Assembly: GCF_002159495.1 (NCBI RefSeq)
Contig: NZ_NFIT01000012.1
Coordinates: 1-64,000 of the forward strand
Length of the DNA stretch: 64,000 nucleotides
DNA from: Olsenella sp. An293
Lineage (GTDB): Bacteria > Actinomycetota > Coriobacteriia > Coriobacteriales > Atopobiaceae
Direction: 5' to 3'
Part shown: piece by piece, positions 49,781 to 58,768 of the stretch
Position numbering within the stretch: the first letter of the stretch is position 1
Layout: every line of letters begins with the position of its first letter
Made by a program: the position numbers and the translations under genes
Notes under the pieces: model-generated
Told to the model about the DNA's origin: nothing
What the model saw: only the letters and a program-made list of their open reading frames with translations
The model's database searches: none

Positions 49781-51718
49781 CTACAAGAACAGCGAGCTCA
49801 CGTGATAAACGACGCACCCCAACAGCAGCGAGCAGCAGATGTAGAAGAGCGCCGTGATGACGGTCCACTTCGTGGAGTGCACCTCGCCCCAGGTGGCCGA
49901 CACGCTCGCCGCGCACGGCATGTTGAACGTGAACGCGAAGATGAACGCCAGCGCCTCGGGCGCGGAGATGGCCTGGGCCATGACCTCGCCGATGTTCGAC
50001 GCCGCGGCGGCGCCGCCGGTCATGACGCCCACGAGTACGGCGTTGGGCGTCGCGGCACCCGTGAAGAGCCCCGAGAGCACCCCGAGTGCGGACTCCTTGA
50101 GCACGAGGGCGCACAACCACGCGGTGAACGTCTGCCAACCCATGCCGAAGAAGCGCGTGACCGGCTCGATGGCGGTACCGAGCGCGTAGAGCACCGACCC
50201 CTCGACGCTGCCGGTCGCGGTGTAGGTGAGCGCCCAAATCGCGAAGGCGAAGAGGGCGACGACCCGGATGGCTCGCACGAACATCTGTCGACTCTTGAGC
50301 AGGGCGCCGCGCGCGACGTTGCCCAGATGCGGCCGATGGTACGGCGGAAGCTCCATGACCATGCCCGCACGCTCGCCCTCCGCCACCAAGCGCGGGCCGA
50401 ACACCCTACCCACGAGCCACATGATGAGAATCGTCACGGCGAAGATGCCCACGATCACGAGCGGCGCGCCGGCCACGCCGAAGAACGCCACGGCGAGCAC
50501 CGGAACCACGCCCCAGGTCGAGCCGCACGGGATGGCCCAGGCCATCATCACCGTGAGCATGCGCTGGCCCCACGAGTCGATGACGCGCGAACCCGACACG
50601 CCGCCCATCGTGCAGCCGAGGCACATGAGGAAGGGCATGAGCGACTTGCCCTGCAACCCGAAGCGCGCCATGGTGTGGTCGAACACGTAGGAGATGCGCG
50701 CCATGTAGCCCGCCTCCTCGTAGAGGCCGAACACAAGGTTGATACCGAAGACGTAGCCCACCATCATGGTGCCGAAGCACAAACTGTTGAACACCACGCC
50801 CGCGAGGAAGCTGCCCAGAACATCGGGGGCGCCCGCCTGCGCGAGCGCGCCCGCCACGACCTGCCCGAGCGACGAGATAGCGCCGCCGAGCATCATGATG
50901 GGGATGGCCGGTACGAACGCCAGGATGAACCCGAGCAAGATCATGCCGATGGTGATGGGCTTCGACCAGCGCGAGCCCGTGACCACGCGATCGAAGCGCG
51001 AAAGCGCGTGCGGGCGCGCGGGCGCCTCCACCGCTCCGTCGAGCAGCCCCTCGATCCAGGCGAACTTCGCCGCGGCCGTGCCCTGGATCGTGTCGGGGGC
51101 GGCAGCGATCCCCTCGCGCAGGCGCGCGCCATCCACGACGGGCCGCTCGCGCACCGTGCGTGCAAGCGCGTCAAGCAGCGCGCCGTACCCCTCGGGGCGC
51201 GAGGCGACGAGCGGCACCACAGGAACGCCCAGCCGCCGCGCGATAAGGACGGCGTCGATCCGCTTGCCCTGGTTCTCGGCGACGTCCATGAGGTTGAGAG
51301 CGAGCAGGCACGGCTGCTCCGGGCACGCCGCAACGAAGTCGGCGAGCATGTAGAGGCTGCGCTCGAGCTGCGACGCGTCGGCCATCACGAGCACGATGTC
51401 GGCAGCGCCCGATGCGAGGTAGTCGCGCGTCACCTCCTCTTCGGGCGAGTTGGCCGCGAGCCCGTACGAGCCGGGGAGGTCGACGACCTGGAACGCCGTG
51501 CCGCCGCGCTCGAACGTCCCCTCCTTCCGCTCCACGGTCTTGCCGGGCCAGTTGCCCACGTGCTGACGCGCTCCCGTGAGCCCGTTGAAGAGCGTCGACT
51601 TGCCCGAGTTGGGCTGGCCGAGCAGCGCGACCGTGACGCCGCCCGCCGCCTTGCGGGCGGCGGGCGCCTTCGCGCCTCCCGCCGCGGGACAGGAAGCCAC
51701 ACATCTCTCGCAGCTCAT
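49781..51718 (-). CDS. feoB: Ferrous iron transporter FeoB
   Basis: 645 aa from ATG 51718. A short Cys-rich start (MSCERCVASCPAAGG) precedes the G-domain: G1 VALLGQPNSGKSTLF, G3 VVDLPGSYGLAA, G4 LALNLMDV. The membrane domain has the Gate motifs LMPFLMCLGCTMGGVSGSRV and MVGYVFGINLVFGLYEEAGY. About nine or ten helices end in LLLGCVVYHVSSLFL. The start overlaps the feoA stop by four bases (ATGA). No FeoC is present. Imports Fe2+ under iron limitation. Confidence 0.93.
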   Translation of the reverse strand: MSCERCVASCPAAGGAKAPAARKAAGGVTVALLGQPNSGKSTLFNGLTGARQHVGNWPGKTVERKEGTFERGGTAFQVVDLPGSYGLAANSPEEEVTRDYLASGAADIVLVMADASQLERSLYMLADFVAACPEQPCLLALNLMDVAENQGKRIDAVLIARRLGVPVVPLVASRPEGYGALLDALARTVRERPVVDGARLREGIAAAPDTIQGTAAAKFAWIEGLLDGAVEAPARPHALSRFDRVVTGSRWSKPITIGMILLGFILAFVPAIPIMMLGGAISSLGQVVAGALAQAGAPDVLGSFLAGVVFNSLCFGTMMVGYVFGINLVFGLYEEAGYMARISYVFDHTMARFGLQGKSLMPFLMCLGCTMGGVSGSRVIDSWGQRMLTVMMAWAIPCGSTWGVVPVLAVAFFGVAGAPLVIVGIFAVTILIMWLVGRVFGPRLVAEGERAGMVMELPPYHRPHLGNVARGALLKSRQMFVRAIRVVALFAFAIWALTYTATGSVEGSVLYALGTAIEPVTRFFGMGWQTFTAWLCALVLKESALGVLSGLFTGAATPNAVLVGVMTGGAAAASNIGEVMAQAISAPEALAFIFAFTFNMPCAASVSATWGEVHSTKWTVITALFYICCSLLLGCVVYHVSSLFL

Positions 51719-51939
51719 GCGACCACCTCCACCTCGATGCGCATGCAGTCGCCGCGATCGAGCGCCACGTCGCTGTCGCGCACGTGCACGAGCACGGGCC
51801 GGTTCTTGACGTTTTGCAGGACCTCGACGGCGCATCCCTCCGTCAGCCCGATGGCCGTGACGCGCGAGACGAACCGGTCGTCGCCGGATACGGATGCGAT
51901 ACGGACAGAAAGCCCCGTCGCCACATCGCATAGTCTCAT
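51715..51939 (-). CDS. feoA: FeoA-domain protein
   Basis: 74 aa from ATG 51939. SH3-like FeoA pattern: MRLCDVATGLSVRIASVSGD, VTAIGLTEGCAVEVLQNVKN, RPVLVHVRDSDVALDRGDCM. It assists FeoB; the stop overlaps the feoB start. The upstream 170 bp, shared with a divergent AraC gene, contains the AT-rich AAGTTAGATAAAATAAACTT (52047-52066), a candidate metal-regulator site. Confidence 0.9.
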   Translation of the reverse strand: MRLCDVATGLSVRIASVSGDDRFVSRVTAIGLTEGCAVEVLQNVKNRPVLVHVRDSDVALDRGDCMRIEVEVVA

Positions 51940-52108
51940 GGAATCGCTCCTTTCCTTAAACGGGCATGACGCCCGCGGCCACCAAAGTAAGCCTGAAACG
52001 TATGCCCCCTCAGCTCCGCGATGTAGGTTCAGCTCCAAATCTCATCAAGTTAGATAAAATAAACTTTTGAGACGAATGGGGCTGGACTGCGCGAACGGGA
52101 GATAGCCT

Positions 52109-53140
52109 ATGGGAAACGCACCCTTCACCGATACGGAGAGCAACCGGGGGACGCGCCTGCGCGTCGCCTCCGGCGTCGAGCTCGTCCAAGACGCCGACGG
52201 CGTCTACGAGCTGGTGCTGTCGCACCCGGTCGGGAGCGGGTGCATGCGAGGCCGACCCCTGTCGCGCGACCTGTTCGTCGCCAACGTCGACTTCGCGTGC
52301 GAGCGGTGCCCCAACGTCCCAGAGGCCCCGTCCGTCCCCCTCCCCGCGTTCTCGCGGGGCAAATGGCTGACGATAAACCTGTGCCACGAGGGCCGCTGCG
52401 AGGTCGACGTCCCGAGCGGGGGTCTGGCGACGGTCTCGGCCGGCGAGGTGTGCATCAGCTGCTCGCAGGAGCGCCCCGCCGAGTTCCGGTACCCCTCGGG
52501 ACGCTACCGGGGCGTCGAGGTGTTCGTGAACACGCGTATCGCTCGATCGCCGCTCTTCTCGCTGCTCGATGACGAGGATGCCGTCGAGGCCATCGCGCGA
52601 CAGGCGGGCAGCGCCGCCGTGCTCAGCGGCGACGGCGAGCTCAACGGGCATATGAGACGCATCGCCGCCCTCGTCGAAGCACCCGACAGGGCTCTGGCCA
52701 CCTACGAGGTTCTCGGCTTGCTGCTTGGCCTCCAACGTCGCGACCTCTCCTGCGCCAGACCCCGCTTCATCCTCACACGCGCCCAGATGCGCATCGTTGC
52801 CGCCGTGCACGACGAGCTCGAGGGCTCTCTCGACTGCGCCCACGACGCCCGCGTGCTAGCGTCGGCGTTCGGTGTGAGCGCGGCGACACTCAACCAGTAC
52901 TTCTCGCGGGCATACGGGAGCACTGTCGCGGGGTACCTCCGCAAGCGGCGCATGGAGGTCGCCGCCGCCCTGCTTGCCAGCGGAGCGCGCGTCGCCGAAG
53001 CCGCCGTGCGCGTCGGCTACGCGAACCCGAGCAAGTTCTCCTCCGCGTTCAAGAGGGAATACGGAACCGCACCGAGCGAGTGGAGGCGGCGTCGATTCGG
53101 CGAGAGGGAGGGCGTTCACGAAGTCAAGGGGGAGTTCTAG
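52109..53140 (+). CDS. AraC-family regulator divergent from feoAB
   Basis: 343 aa. N-terminal sensor of the kind with a C-x-x-C-rich strand (FACERCPNVPEAP) and LTINLCHEGRCEVDVPSGGL, GEVCISCSQERPAEFRYPSG, as in iron/siderophore-related AraC proteins. The C-terminal double HTH is DARVLASAFGVSAATLNQYF and VAEAAVRVGYANPSKFSSAF, KREYGTAPSEWRRR. Divergent placement suggests it senses iron status or siderophore and controls feoAB; inferred. Confidence 0.85.
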   Translation: MGNAPFTDTESNRGTRLRVASGVELVQDADGVYELVLSHPVGSGCMRGRPLSRDLFVANVDFACERCPNVPEAPSVPLPAFSRGKWLTINLCHEGRCEVDVPSGGLATVSAGEVCISCSQERPAEFRYPSGRYRGVEVFVNTRIARSPLFSLLDDEDAVEAIARQAGSAAVLSGDGELNGHMRRIAALVEAPDRALATYEVLGLLLGLQRRDLSCARPRFILTRAQMRIVAAVHDELEGSLDCAHDARVLASAFGVSAATLNQYFSRAYGSTVAGYLRKRRMEVAAALLASGARVAEAAVRVGYANPSKFSSAFKREYGTAPSEWRRRRFGEREGVHEVKGEF

Positions 53141-53171
53141 GAACGCTGACGCGCGGCGGCTTGCCGGCGGC

Positions 53172-53281
53172 ATGGTCACCGAGCCGAATCATTTTTGACC
53201 CCGGGATACTCGACAATCTTTCAGCGCGAAACCGGCATGCTTCCAAGCGAGTATCGAAACACTCTCGCTCGTCGGCCGTGA
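53172..53281 (+). pseudogene. AraC C-terminal remnant
   Basis: Two adjacent frames read VTEPNHF and, after a shift, GYSTIFQRETGMLPSEYRNT, LARRP then TGA at 53279-53281. This is the second HTH and tail of an AraC protein with the frame broken. The rest of 53282-53624 shows no gene; it carries a TTGACA (~53566) suitable as a -35 for the tetR gene. Confidence 0.65.
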
Positions 53282-53624
53282 AGAGCGAGGACGTCGGCGG
53301 AGCGCGCCCGATGGCGCGTTGACGATCCCCTCGCTTCAAATACGACACGGTATCCGTCAAGAAGACGGCGTTTGGCCTGGATCCCGCAGGATGGCACCGC
53401 GCTCGAACGGAGCGGCTTCGTCGCGGCATTCTGCTGCGGGGTTCATGCCATGACCACCCTCGAGCGCTGCGGCTCCATTTTTCGTCGAGCCTCAAGTGAA
53501 GAACAGAGGATGCGCACGCCGGCGATGAAGGCGATGTGCTTCGCGACGAAGGAACTCTCCCCCTTGACAGGACTCCACGACCTGTTAGCGTCCAACCCGT
53601 AGGACCACGTTGGACGGAGACGCC

Positions 53625-54215
53625 ATGCCCGCAGCCATACCGCCGCAGCCGCTCGACCCGACCGAGGAGGCCCTCCTCGAGGCCGGGCTCGCCCTCATCC
53701 GGGAGAAGGGCGTGCGGAAGATGACCGTCGAGGAGGCGGTGCGTCGGGTCGGCGTCGGCAAGCGGACGCTCTACCGCCTCTACCCGACCAAGGAGGCGTT
53801 CGCGCTCGCCTGCATAACGCACGGCAAGGCCGCAATGTGGCGGGCCATCGACGGCCTCGCCCGCGAGCGGGGCGGGCTCGGCCGAGGCGAGGTCGCCGCG
53901 CTCCTCGGGCGCTTCTCCTTCGACGGCGGCGAGAGCGTCCTCGGCGAGGTCTCCCCGGAGGACATGGCGTGGCTCGCCGGGAAGCTGCCCGGGAGGTCCG
54001 TGCTCGACCCCGCGACCGACGAGGCGGTCTTCGCGGCGATCGCCTCGCGCCTGAGGGGGATGCGCGAGGGCGTCGACCCCCACGTCGCGGCGAACATGAT
54101 GAAGGTGATGGCGCTCGCCTGGGAGAACCGGGCGCGCCTGCACGCGGACGCCCTCGCGGAGAACCTCGCCCTCATGCGCGAGCAGCTCCTCGACTACCTG
54201 TTCGGGAGGGGGTGA
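53625..54215 (+). CDS. TetR-family regulator
   Basis: 196 aa from ATG 53625 (GGACGGAG upstream; an in-frame TTG five codons earlier is less likely). HTH: LLEAGLALIREKGVRKMTVE, EAVRRVGVGKRTLYRLYPTK, EAFALACITHGKAAMW. The C-terminal part is helical. It is followed after 3 bp by a small membrane protein gene with which it forms an operon. Confidence 0.88.
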   Translation: MPAAIPPQPLDPTEEALLEAGLALIREKGVRKMTVEEAVRRVGVGKRTLYRLYPTKEAFALACITHGKAAMWRAIDGLARERGGLGRGEVAALLGRFSFDGGESVLGEVSPEDMAWLAGKLPGRSVLDPATDEAVFAAIASRLRGMREGVDPHVAANMMKVMALAWENRARLHADALAENLALMREQLLDYLFGRG

Positions 54216-54218
54216 GCG

Positions 54219-54716
54219 ATGTCGCCCGCCCTCTTCGCCGCTGAGGCCGCGGCGGCCTGCCTGCTGTTCTCCGCCGCCGTATGGGCGTCGCTCAGGCGCG
54301 ACCCCATGTTCTGGTACCAGGACTTCCCGCCCGCGGTCCGCGAGCGCCTGAGGGCGCTCCCCGAGTATGCCGGCAGGATCCCCGAGCTCAGGCGCACCGC
54401 CGCCAGGAAGCTCTCCGTCGCGCTCGCGCTCGTGGCCCTGCTGGCCGCCGTGGCGCTGGCGTCCGGCGCGCGGGACTTCGCCGGCGCGCTCGGCTGGTGC
54501 TTCTCGCTGTGGTCCGTCGTCAACCTCTGGGACGCCCTCGTGCTCGACACCCTCTGGTTCTGCTGGGGGCGCGGCGTGAGGATCCCCGGGACCGAGGATC
54601 TCGAGGACGCCTACCTCGACGTCCGCCCCCACTGGCTGGGCTTCCTGGCGGGGGAGGCGATCGGGCTCGCCGTGTCCGTCGCGTCGGCCGCCGCGGTGGT
54701 CGCCCTCCCGCTCTGA
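54219..54716 (+). CDS. Small integral membrane protein in a tetR operon
   Basis: 165 aa, four hydrophobic segments (LFAAEAAAACLLFSAAVWAS, LSVALALVALLAAVALASGA, LGWCFSLWSVVNLWDALVLD, GFLAGEAIGLAVSVASAAAV). Between segments 1 and 2 is a conserved-looking MFWYQDFPPAVRERLRAL loop. No family named; it is probably the target regulated by the TetR protein. Confidence 0.7.
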   Translation: MSPALFAAEAAAACLLFSAAVWASLRRDPMFWYQDFPPAVRERLRALPEYAGRIPELRRTAARKLSVALALVALLAAVALASGARDFAGALGWCFSLWSVVNLWDALVLDTLWFCWGRGVRIPGTEDLEDAYLDVRPHWLGFLAGEAIGLAVSVASAAAVVALPL

Positions 54717-54868
54717 GGCGGCGCTCTGGGCCAGCCGACAATCCCCGCGACGCCCGGCCCGCCACGACAAATAAGGCGGAAAACGCTTTAGCACGGGTGG
54801 GGAGAAAAAGGCGATCGAGCGCGCGTGGGGGGCTGCTCAGGCAGGGCGGGCGGCCCTGCTCGTCTCCG

Positions 54869-56251
54869 CTAGAGCGGCGCCTTCCGGCAGCGCTCGCCCA
54901 GGCAAAACGCCGCATAGTGGGGAAGTTCGCGAATCTCTCGTCCATCGTCGTCCACGCTCCGGCCAAAGTCGCGTTCGGAGAGAATCACGGCATACGGGGA
55001 GTGGGCGTGGTCCATGAACGTCGCCAGCGTACGCGCGCGCACGCTCCGGGCGGACTTCACCTCAACGGGGATGACCCGCATCTCGTCGTCCTGCAGCAGG
55101 AAGTCCAGCTCACCCGTTCCGCCCCATGAGGACGGCGGGGCCCAGTAGAACGTCTGAAGGTCGTTGGCCGCGAGCGCCTGCATGACCGCATTCTCTGCCA
55201 AGGCCCCGCGGAAATCCGCGGAGACCGGCAGATTGGAGGAGGACTCCGCCTCGAGCCACAGACGCGGGTTGACGGCGAGCTTATAGAACATGAGCCCCGT
55301 GTCCGCCAGATACACCTTGAAGAAGCTGCCCTCGTCCTCGTCGTACGGAACGAGGGGGGCCTCCGTGCACGTGGTCAGCTCGTTCACCGAGACCATGCCC
55401 GCGCTCGCAAGCCAGTCGATGGGCTCCATGAGCTTTGTCCGCCTGCCACCGCGCTCTACCTCGGCGTACTTGAACTTCTTCGTCGAGGCTCGCAGGAGCT
55501 GTGCCGGAATGCTCCTCCAGACCTTGCGGGCAGCAACGGCGCTGATGCCGCTATCGGGGTCGGTCATGTCAGCGGTATAGATGTCGTCCACCTCCCGCTG
55601 CTGCACGCGCGCGGCGTCGATGTCACGCCCGTCAGCATAGGCGGCGACCGCCGCCGGCAGACCACCGATGACGAGGTAGCGACGGAAGAGCTCGAGCGCA
55701 CGACGATGCGCAGGATACGGCTCGAGCGTCTCCGCATGCCGTCGAATGTCGCCAGGCATCGCCTCCTCCCCCATGGCCCAGAGAAACTCCTCGAAGCTCA
55801 GGGGGTGCAGCGTCTCTTGCTGTACGCCACTGGGAAACGGCAGCCGACGCCTGCGCGTGGCGACGCCAAGCTGGCTTCCCGTCGCCGCGACGCGCCATCC
55901 GGAGCCCGAGAAGAAGCGCAGAGAGTTGAGCGCCCGCTCGCAGAGCTGCACCTCATCGAAGAGGACGAACGAGCGCTCGCGGTCAAGCGGCACGCGCTTG
56001 TACTCCGCGACGCGACGCATGATGGCATCGACGTCGTCAGTCGGACCGTTGAAGAGCGGGGCGACAAGGTCGAGGTCAGTCTGGAAGTCGAGCTTCACGA
56101 ACTGGCCCCCGGCAACACGCTTTCCAACCGCCTCGACCACATAGGTCTTGCCGACGCGACGCGCGCCACGTAGGAGAAGGGGACGCTCCGGCCGCTGAGC
56201 CCATAGCTCAATTTTCTGCTCAATAGCTCGTCTCAACGATTCCTCTTTCAT
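54869..56251 (-). CDS. AAA_14/DUF4143 ATPase, second copy
   Basis: 460 aa from ATG 56251; upstream extension in an AT-rich promoter rejected. Walker A LLRGARRVGKTYVVEAV (~30), Walker B FVLFDEVQLCERAL, RVAATGSQLGVA, LHPLSFEEFLWAM, and DUF4143 with WRSIPAQLLRASTKKFKYAE, FFKVYLADTGLMFYKLA, then the nuclease-like TGELDFLLQDDEMRVIPVEV. Only distantly similar to the 43195 protein. Physiological role unclear for the whole family. Confidence 0.88.
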   Translation of the reverse strand: MKEESLRRAIEQKIELWAQRPERPLLLRGARRVGKTYVVEAVGKRVAGGQFVKLDFQTDLDLVAPLFNGPTDDVDAIMRRVAEYKRVPLDRERSFVLFDEVQLCERALNSLRFFSGSGWRVAATGSQLGVATRRRRLPFPSGVQQETLHPLSFEEFLWAMGEEAMPGDIRRHAETLEPYPAHRRALELFRRYLVIGGLPAAVAAYADGRDIDAARVQQREVDDIYTADMTDPDSGISAVAARKVWRSIPAQLLRASTKKFKYAEVERGGRRTKLMEPIDWLASAGMVSVNELTTCTEAPLVPYDEDEGSFFKVYLADTGLMFYKLAVNPRLWLEAESSSNLPVSADFRGALAENAVMQALAANDLQTFYWAPPSSWGGTGELDFLLQDDEMRVIPVEVKSARSVRARTLATFMDHAHSPYAVILSERDFGRSVDDDGREIRELPHYAAFCLGERCRKAPL

Positions 56252-56417
56252 TTGCTTCAGTTTGTGCGTATATAGTACACAGAATTCTCTCATATTATGT
56301 ATTTCGAATACACGAAATTTCATTCGGAGCGTTCACGGGGCACATTCTTGCCCACCAAAGATCGCGTCGATCAACTCTGGACAAAGAGTTAGACAGTGTA
56401 TACTCTAGGCTCCATAA

Positions 56418-56433
56418 GTTAGACGTCTCTAAC
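56418..56433. promoter_or_regulatory. GTTAGA palindrome before DUF3793-flavodoxin
   Basis: GTTAGA-CGTC-TCTAAC, perfect 6-bp arms, 14 bp before the DUF3793 start. A second GTTAGACAG lies at 56389 next to TATACT (56400-56405), a likely -10. Similar bases occur before the ABC pair (29715). Confidence 0.5.
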
Positions 56434-56446
56434 TACTGGAGGGCCG

Positions 56447-57118
56447 ATGGGACAGGGCATGGATGTCTGCCTCGCCGACGACGCAGATTGCTCCTCCACG
56501 CGGGAGCGCCTCGAGGCGAGGTTCGTGCGCTGCCTCGTCTGTCAGGCAGGACTCGTGCTTTCGGGAAGCAAGCCCGCGGCGGTCTTTGGCTTCCGGACGC
56601 AGATCGAAGACCCCGCCACCGCCCCGTCGTGGATGCGACGCTTGCATGCGAGGCGCCTGATCGCGTGCTACGCCCACATCTCACGCAAGCTTGGCGTGCG
56701 CATCGACTTTCTCGGATGGCGCGAAGAACGGGCGATGCTGCTCGTCTGGCGTCCCCGCTGCGTCCGGGACCTTCTCTCGGGGACGGCGGTCCAAGAGTTC
56801 CTGGCAAGAAACCTCCTCCCCGCCCGCGAGCATGCCTTTATGAGGGAGCTCGGGCGGCGCCTGCGCGCCTACTACAGCGGTAGATGCCTGTTCCCACACG
56901 AGGTCGGACTCGCCCTTGGTTATCCCGTCGAGGACGTGAGCGGTTTCATGACCGACGGCGGGCGCGGCGCGCGTGCGTGCGGGCGCTGGAAGGTCTACGG
57001 GAACGTGGACGAGGCGCTGCGGCGCTTCAAAGAGCTCGAACGCGAGGAGCTCAGGATCAAGAGGCTCTACTCCGAGGGAACGCCCCTACGAGGGCTTCTC
57101 CGGATGGGAACGGCATAA
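56447..57118 (+). CDS. DUF3793 family protein
   Basis: 223 aa. ARFVRCLVCQAGLVLSGSKP, AAVFGFRTQIEDPA, VRIDFLGWREERAMLLVWRP, RAYYSGRCLFPHEVGLALGY, PVEDVSGFMTD and CGRWKVYGNVDEALRRFKEL are the successive blocks of this family. The gene commonly stands next to flavodoxin or FeoB in anaerobes, as here, pointing to iron economy; the biochemistry is unknown. GGAGGG precedes the ATG. Confidence 0.85.
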   Translation: MGQGMDVCLADDADCSSTRERLEARFVRCLVCQAGLVLSGSKPAAVFGFRTQIEDPATAPSWMRRLHARRLIACYAHISRKLGVRIDFLGWREERAMLLVWRPRCVRDLLSGTAVQEFLARNLLPAREHAFMRELGRRLRAYYSGRCLFPHEVGLALGYPVEDVSGFMTDGGRGARACGRWKVYGNVDEALRRFKELEREELRIKRLYSEGTPLRGLLRMGTA

Positions 57119-57154
57119 AGGGGCGGCAGGGTCCGCACGAAGAAGGGAGAACCC

Positions 57155-57583
57155 ATGAGCAAGAGCGTCGCGATCGTGTACTGGACGGGAACGGGCAACA
57201 CCGAGGAGATGGCCCGCGCGCTCGAGTCGGGCGTCGTCGCGGCGGGGGCCGAGGCCCGCGTCGTGCCCGTCGCTGACTTCTCGGCAGATGACGTACCCAA
57301 CTATGACGCATTCGCCTTTGGCTGCCCCGCCATGGGCGCCGAGGAGCTGGAGTCTGACGAGTTCGAGCCGGTCTGGGAGGCGTGCGTGGGCGCGCTGGGC
57401 GACAAGCCCGTGGCGCTGTTCGGCAGCTACGGCTGGGGCACCGGCGAGTGGATGGAAACCTGGCAGGCGGACGCCGAGGGGGCAGGCGTGAACGTGGTCT
57501 GCACCGTCATCGCCAACGAGGCCCCCGACGACGACGCCGTAGCCGCGCTCGAGGCTGCCGCAAAGAGCCTCGTCGAGGCGTAA
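57155..57583 (+). CDS. Short-chain flavodoxin
   Basis: 142 aa, standard length. FMN phosphate loop VAIVYWTGTGNTEEMA at the N-terminus, DAFAFGCPAMGAEELE loop and VALFGSYGWGTGEWME, the usual flavin-stacking region. An electron carrier that can replace ferredoxin when iron is short, consistent with the DUF3793 gene 36 bp upstream in the same operon. Confidence 0.93.
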   Translation: MSKSVAIVYWTGTGNTEEMARALESGVVAAGAEARVVPVADFSADDVPNYDAFAFGCPAMGAEELESDEFEPVWEACVGALGDKPVALFGSYGWGTGEWMETWQADAEGAGVNVVCTVIANEAPDDDAVAALEAAAKSLVEA

Positions 57584-57655
57584 GGCTTGCCCTGAGGCCC
57601 CGGGGGCCGGGCTGGCTCCGGGGCCATCTGACGCCCGCGATGGATGGGAGGCGCC

Positions 57656-58291
57656 ATGCCAGCGACGCTCGTTCTTCTCGCCCTGGGGCTCCTGGGGTCG
57701 ATCCTCATGTTTGCCGGGGACATGCTGCTCTACTTCACGACCGGCGCCTACGACATGGACGGCACGCTCAGGCCGTACATGCGCATCATGCGAGACGTGC
57801 CGGCAGGCCGCGTGCGTGTCGGGGGCGCGCTGGGGCCCGTCGCCGCGTTCCTGTACGTGCTCGGGTTCGCGGGGCTTGCGCTCGTCGCGCGCGGCGACCT
57901 CTCCTGGCTCGTCTGGCTGGCCGCGGCGCTGCTCGCCTTTGCCCTCGTCTGCGGCGGCGCCTACCACGCTCAGTACGTCTACCTCTCCGTCATCGCCAAG
58001 GCGGGGCGAGAAGAGCTCTACGACGAGGTCGCGGGCAACATCATGTTTGTCATGCGGTTTGCCACCGTGCCCATGTACCTGGGCTTCGTTGTGCTCGCCG
58101 CGGCCGTCGTGCTCGGACAGACCGTCTTCCCCGCCTGGCTTGTGGTCCTCACGCCGCTGGTCACGTCGCTTCTCGGCCTCGTGTGGATGCACGTGCCGCA
58201 GCCGGCACGCTGCGTACTCTTCGGCGGGTGGAGCAACCTCGTCTTCACGATCATGTTCGCCGCGATGCTCGTCTGCAAGCTCGCTGGGTAA
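57656..58291 (+). CDS. DUF6796-like membrane protein
   Basis: 211 aa from ATG 57656 (GGGAGG 5 bp upstream; the ATG at 57644 is too close to any site). Six hydrophobic segments; conserved-looking FAGDMLLYFTTGAYDMDGTL, IMRDVPAGRVRVGGALGPV and a His-containing AYHAQYVYLSVIA, with MHVPQPARCVLFGGWSNLVF near the end. Known only as a domain of unknown function; family assignment is from memory and moderate. Confidence 0.65.
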   Translation: MPATLVLLALGLLGSILMFAGDMLLYFTTGAYDMDGTLRPYMRIMRDVPAGRVRVGGALGPVAAFLYVLGFAGLALVARGDLSWLVWLAAALLAFALVCGGAYHAQYVYLSVIAKAGREELYDEVAGNIMFVMRFATVPMYLGFVVLAAAVVLGQTVFPAWLVVLTPLVTSLLGLVWMHVPQPARCVLFGGWSNLVFTIMFAAMLVCKLAG

Positions 58292-58292
58292 C

Positions 58293-58318
58293 GCGCAAAA
58301 GGGATGTCCCTTTTGCGC
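58293..58318 (+). terminator. Perfect terminator / REP-like palindrome
   Basis: GCGCAAAAGGGA-TG-TCCCTTTTGCGC, 12-bp perfect arms directly after the stop codon. GGGACAGTCCCC follows at 58323, the core shared with 28656 and 33367. Confidence 0.75.
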
Positions 58319-58442
58319 ATACGGGACAGTCCCCATTTGACCCCTTGCGGAAATCACGCCGACCATTCCTCAAATGTAAGCTACAGTTGACTTGAAACTG
58401 TTCACCAAGGCGTACTTTTGTGCGCGACGGAGGGAGTTCGAC

Positions 58443-58760
58443 ATGAGTGCTCTAGGTTTTCTCAAGGGAACGCACGGCCTGCTTTTGGGCGCGGGGGTGT
58501 TGATCGGGTCGGTCGGCGGCAAGGTGCTCACGAGCGACGCGGCCAAGCGCCTCTACGTCGAGGCCGTCGCGGCGGGCCTGCGCGCCAAGCGCACCTGCGA
58601 GGATGCCATCGAGCGCACCCGCGCCGAGATGGATGACATCGTCGCCGAGGCCACGTACCTTAACGAGACCGTCTACGACACCGAGGATGACGAGGACCAG
58701 GAAACGTCCAAAGCAACCGACGCAGCCGAGCCCGTCGAGCCCGCTCCCGCTGAGGCGTAG
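58443..58760 (+). CDS. DUF6110 family protein
   Basis: 105 aa from ATG 58443. LGFLKGTHGLLLGAGVLIGS, VGGKVLTSDAAKRLYVEAVA, AGLRAKRTCEDAIERTRAEM, ending in an acidic Glu/Asp/Ala tail. One hydrophobic N-terminal segment. It stands 8 bp before the P-type ATPase gene; the same pairing is common in anaerobes, so it is probably an accessory to metal transport. Confidence 0.75.
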   Translation: MSALGFLKGTHGLLLGAGVLIGSVGGKVLTSDAAKRLYVEAVAAGLRAKRTCEDAIERTRAEMDDIVAEATYLNETVYDTEDDEDQETSKATDAAEPVEPAPAEA

Positions 58761-58768
58761 GCGCGACC

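Noticed and set aside
49802-52057. 751-codon plus-strand frame over feoAB
   Set aside because: Antisense to two genes with complete motifs; His/Glu/Arg-rich composition typical of shadows.
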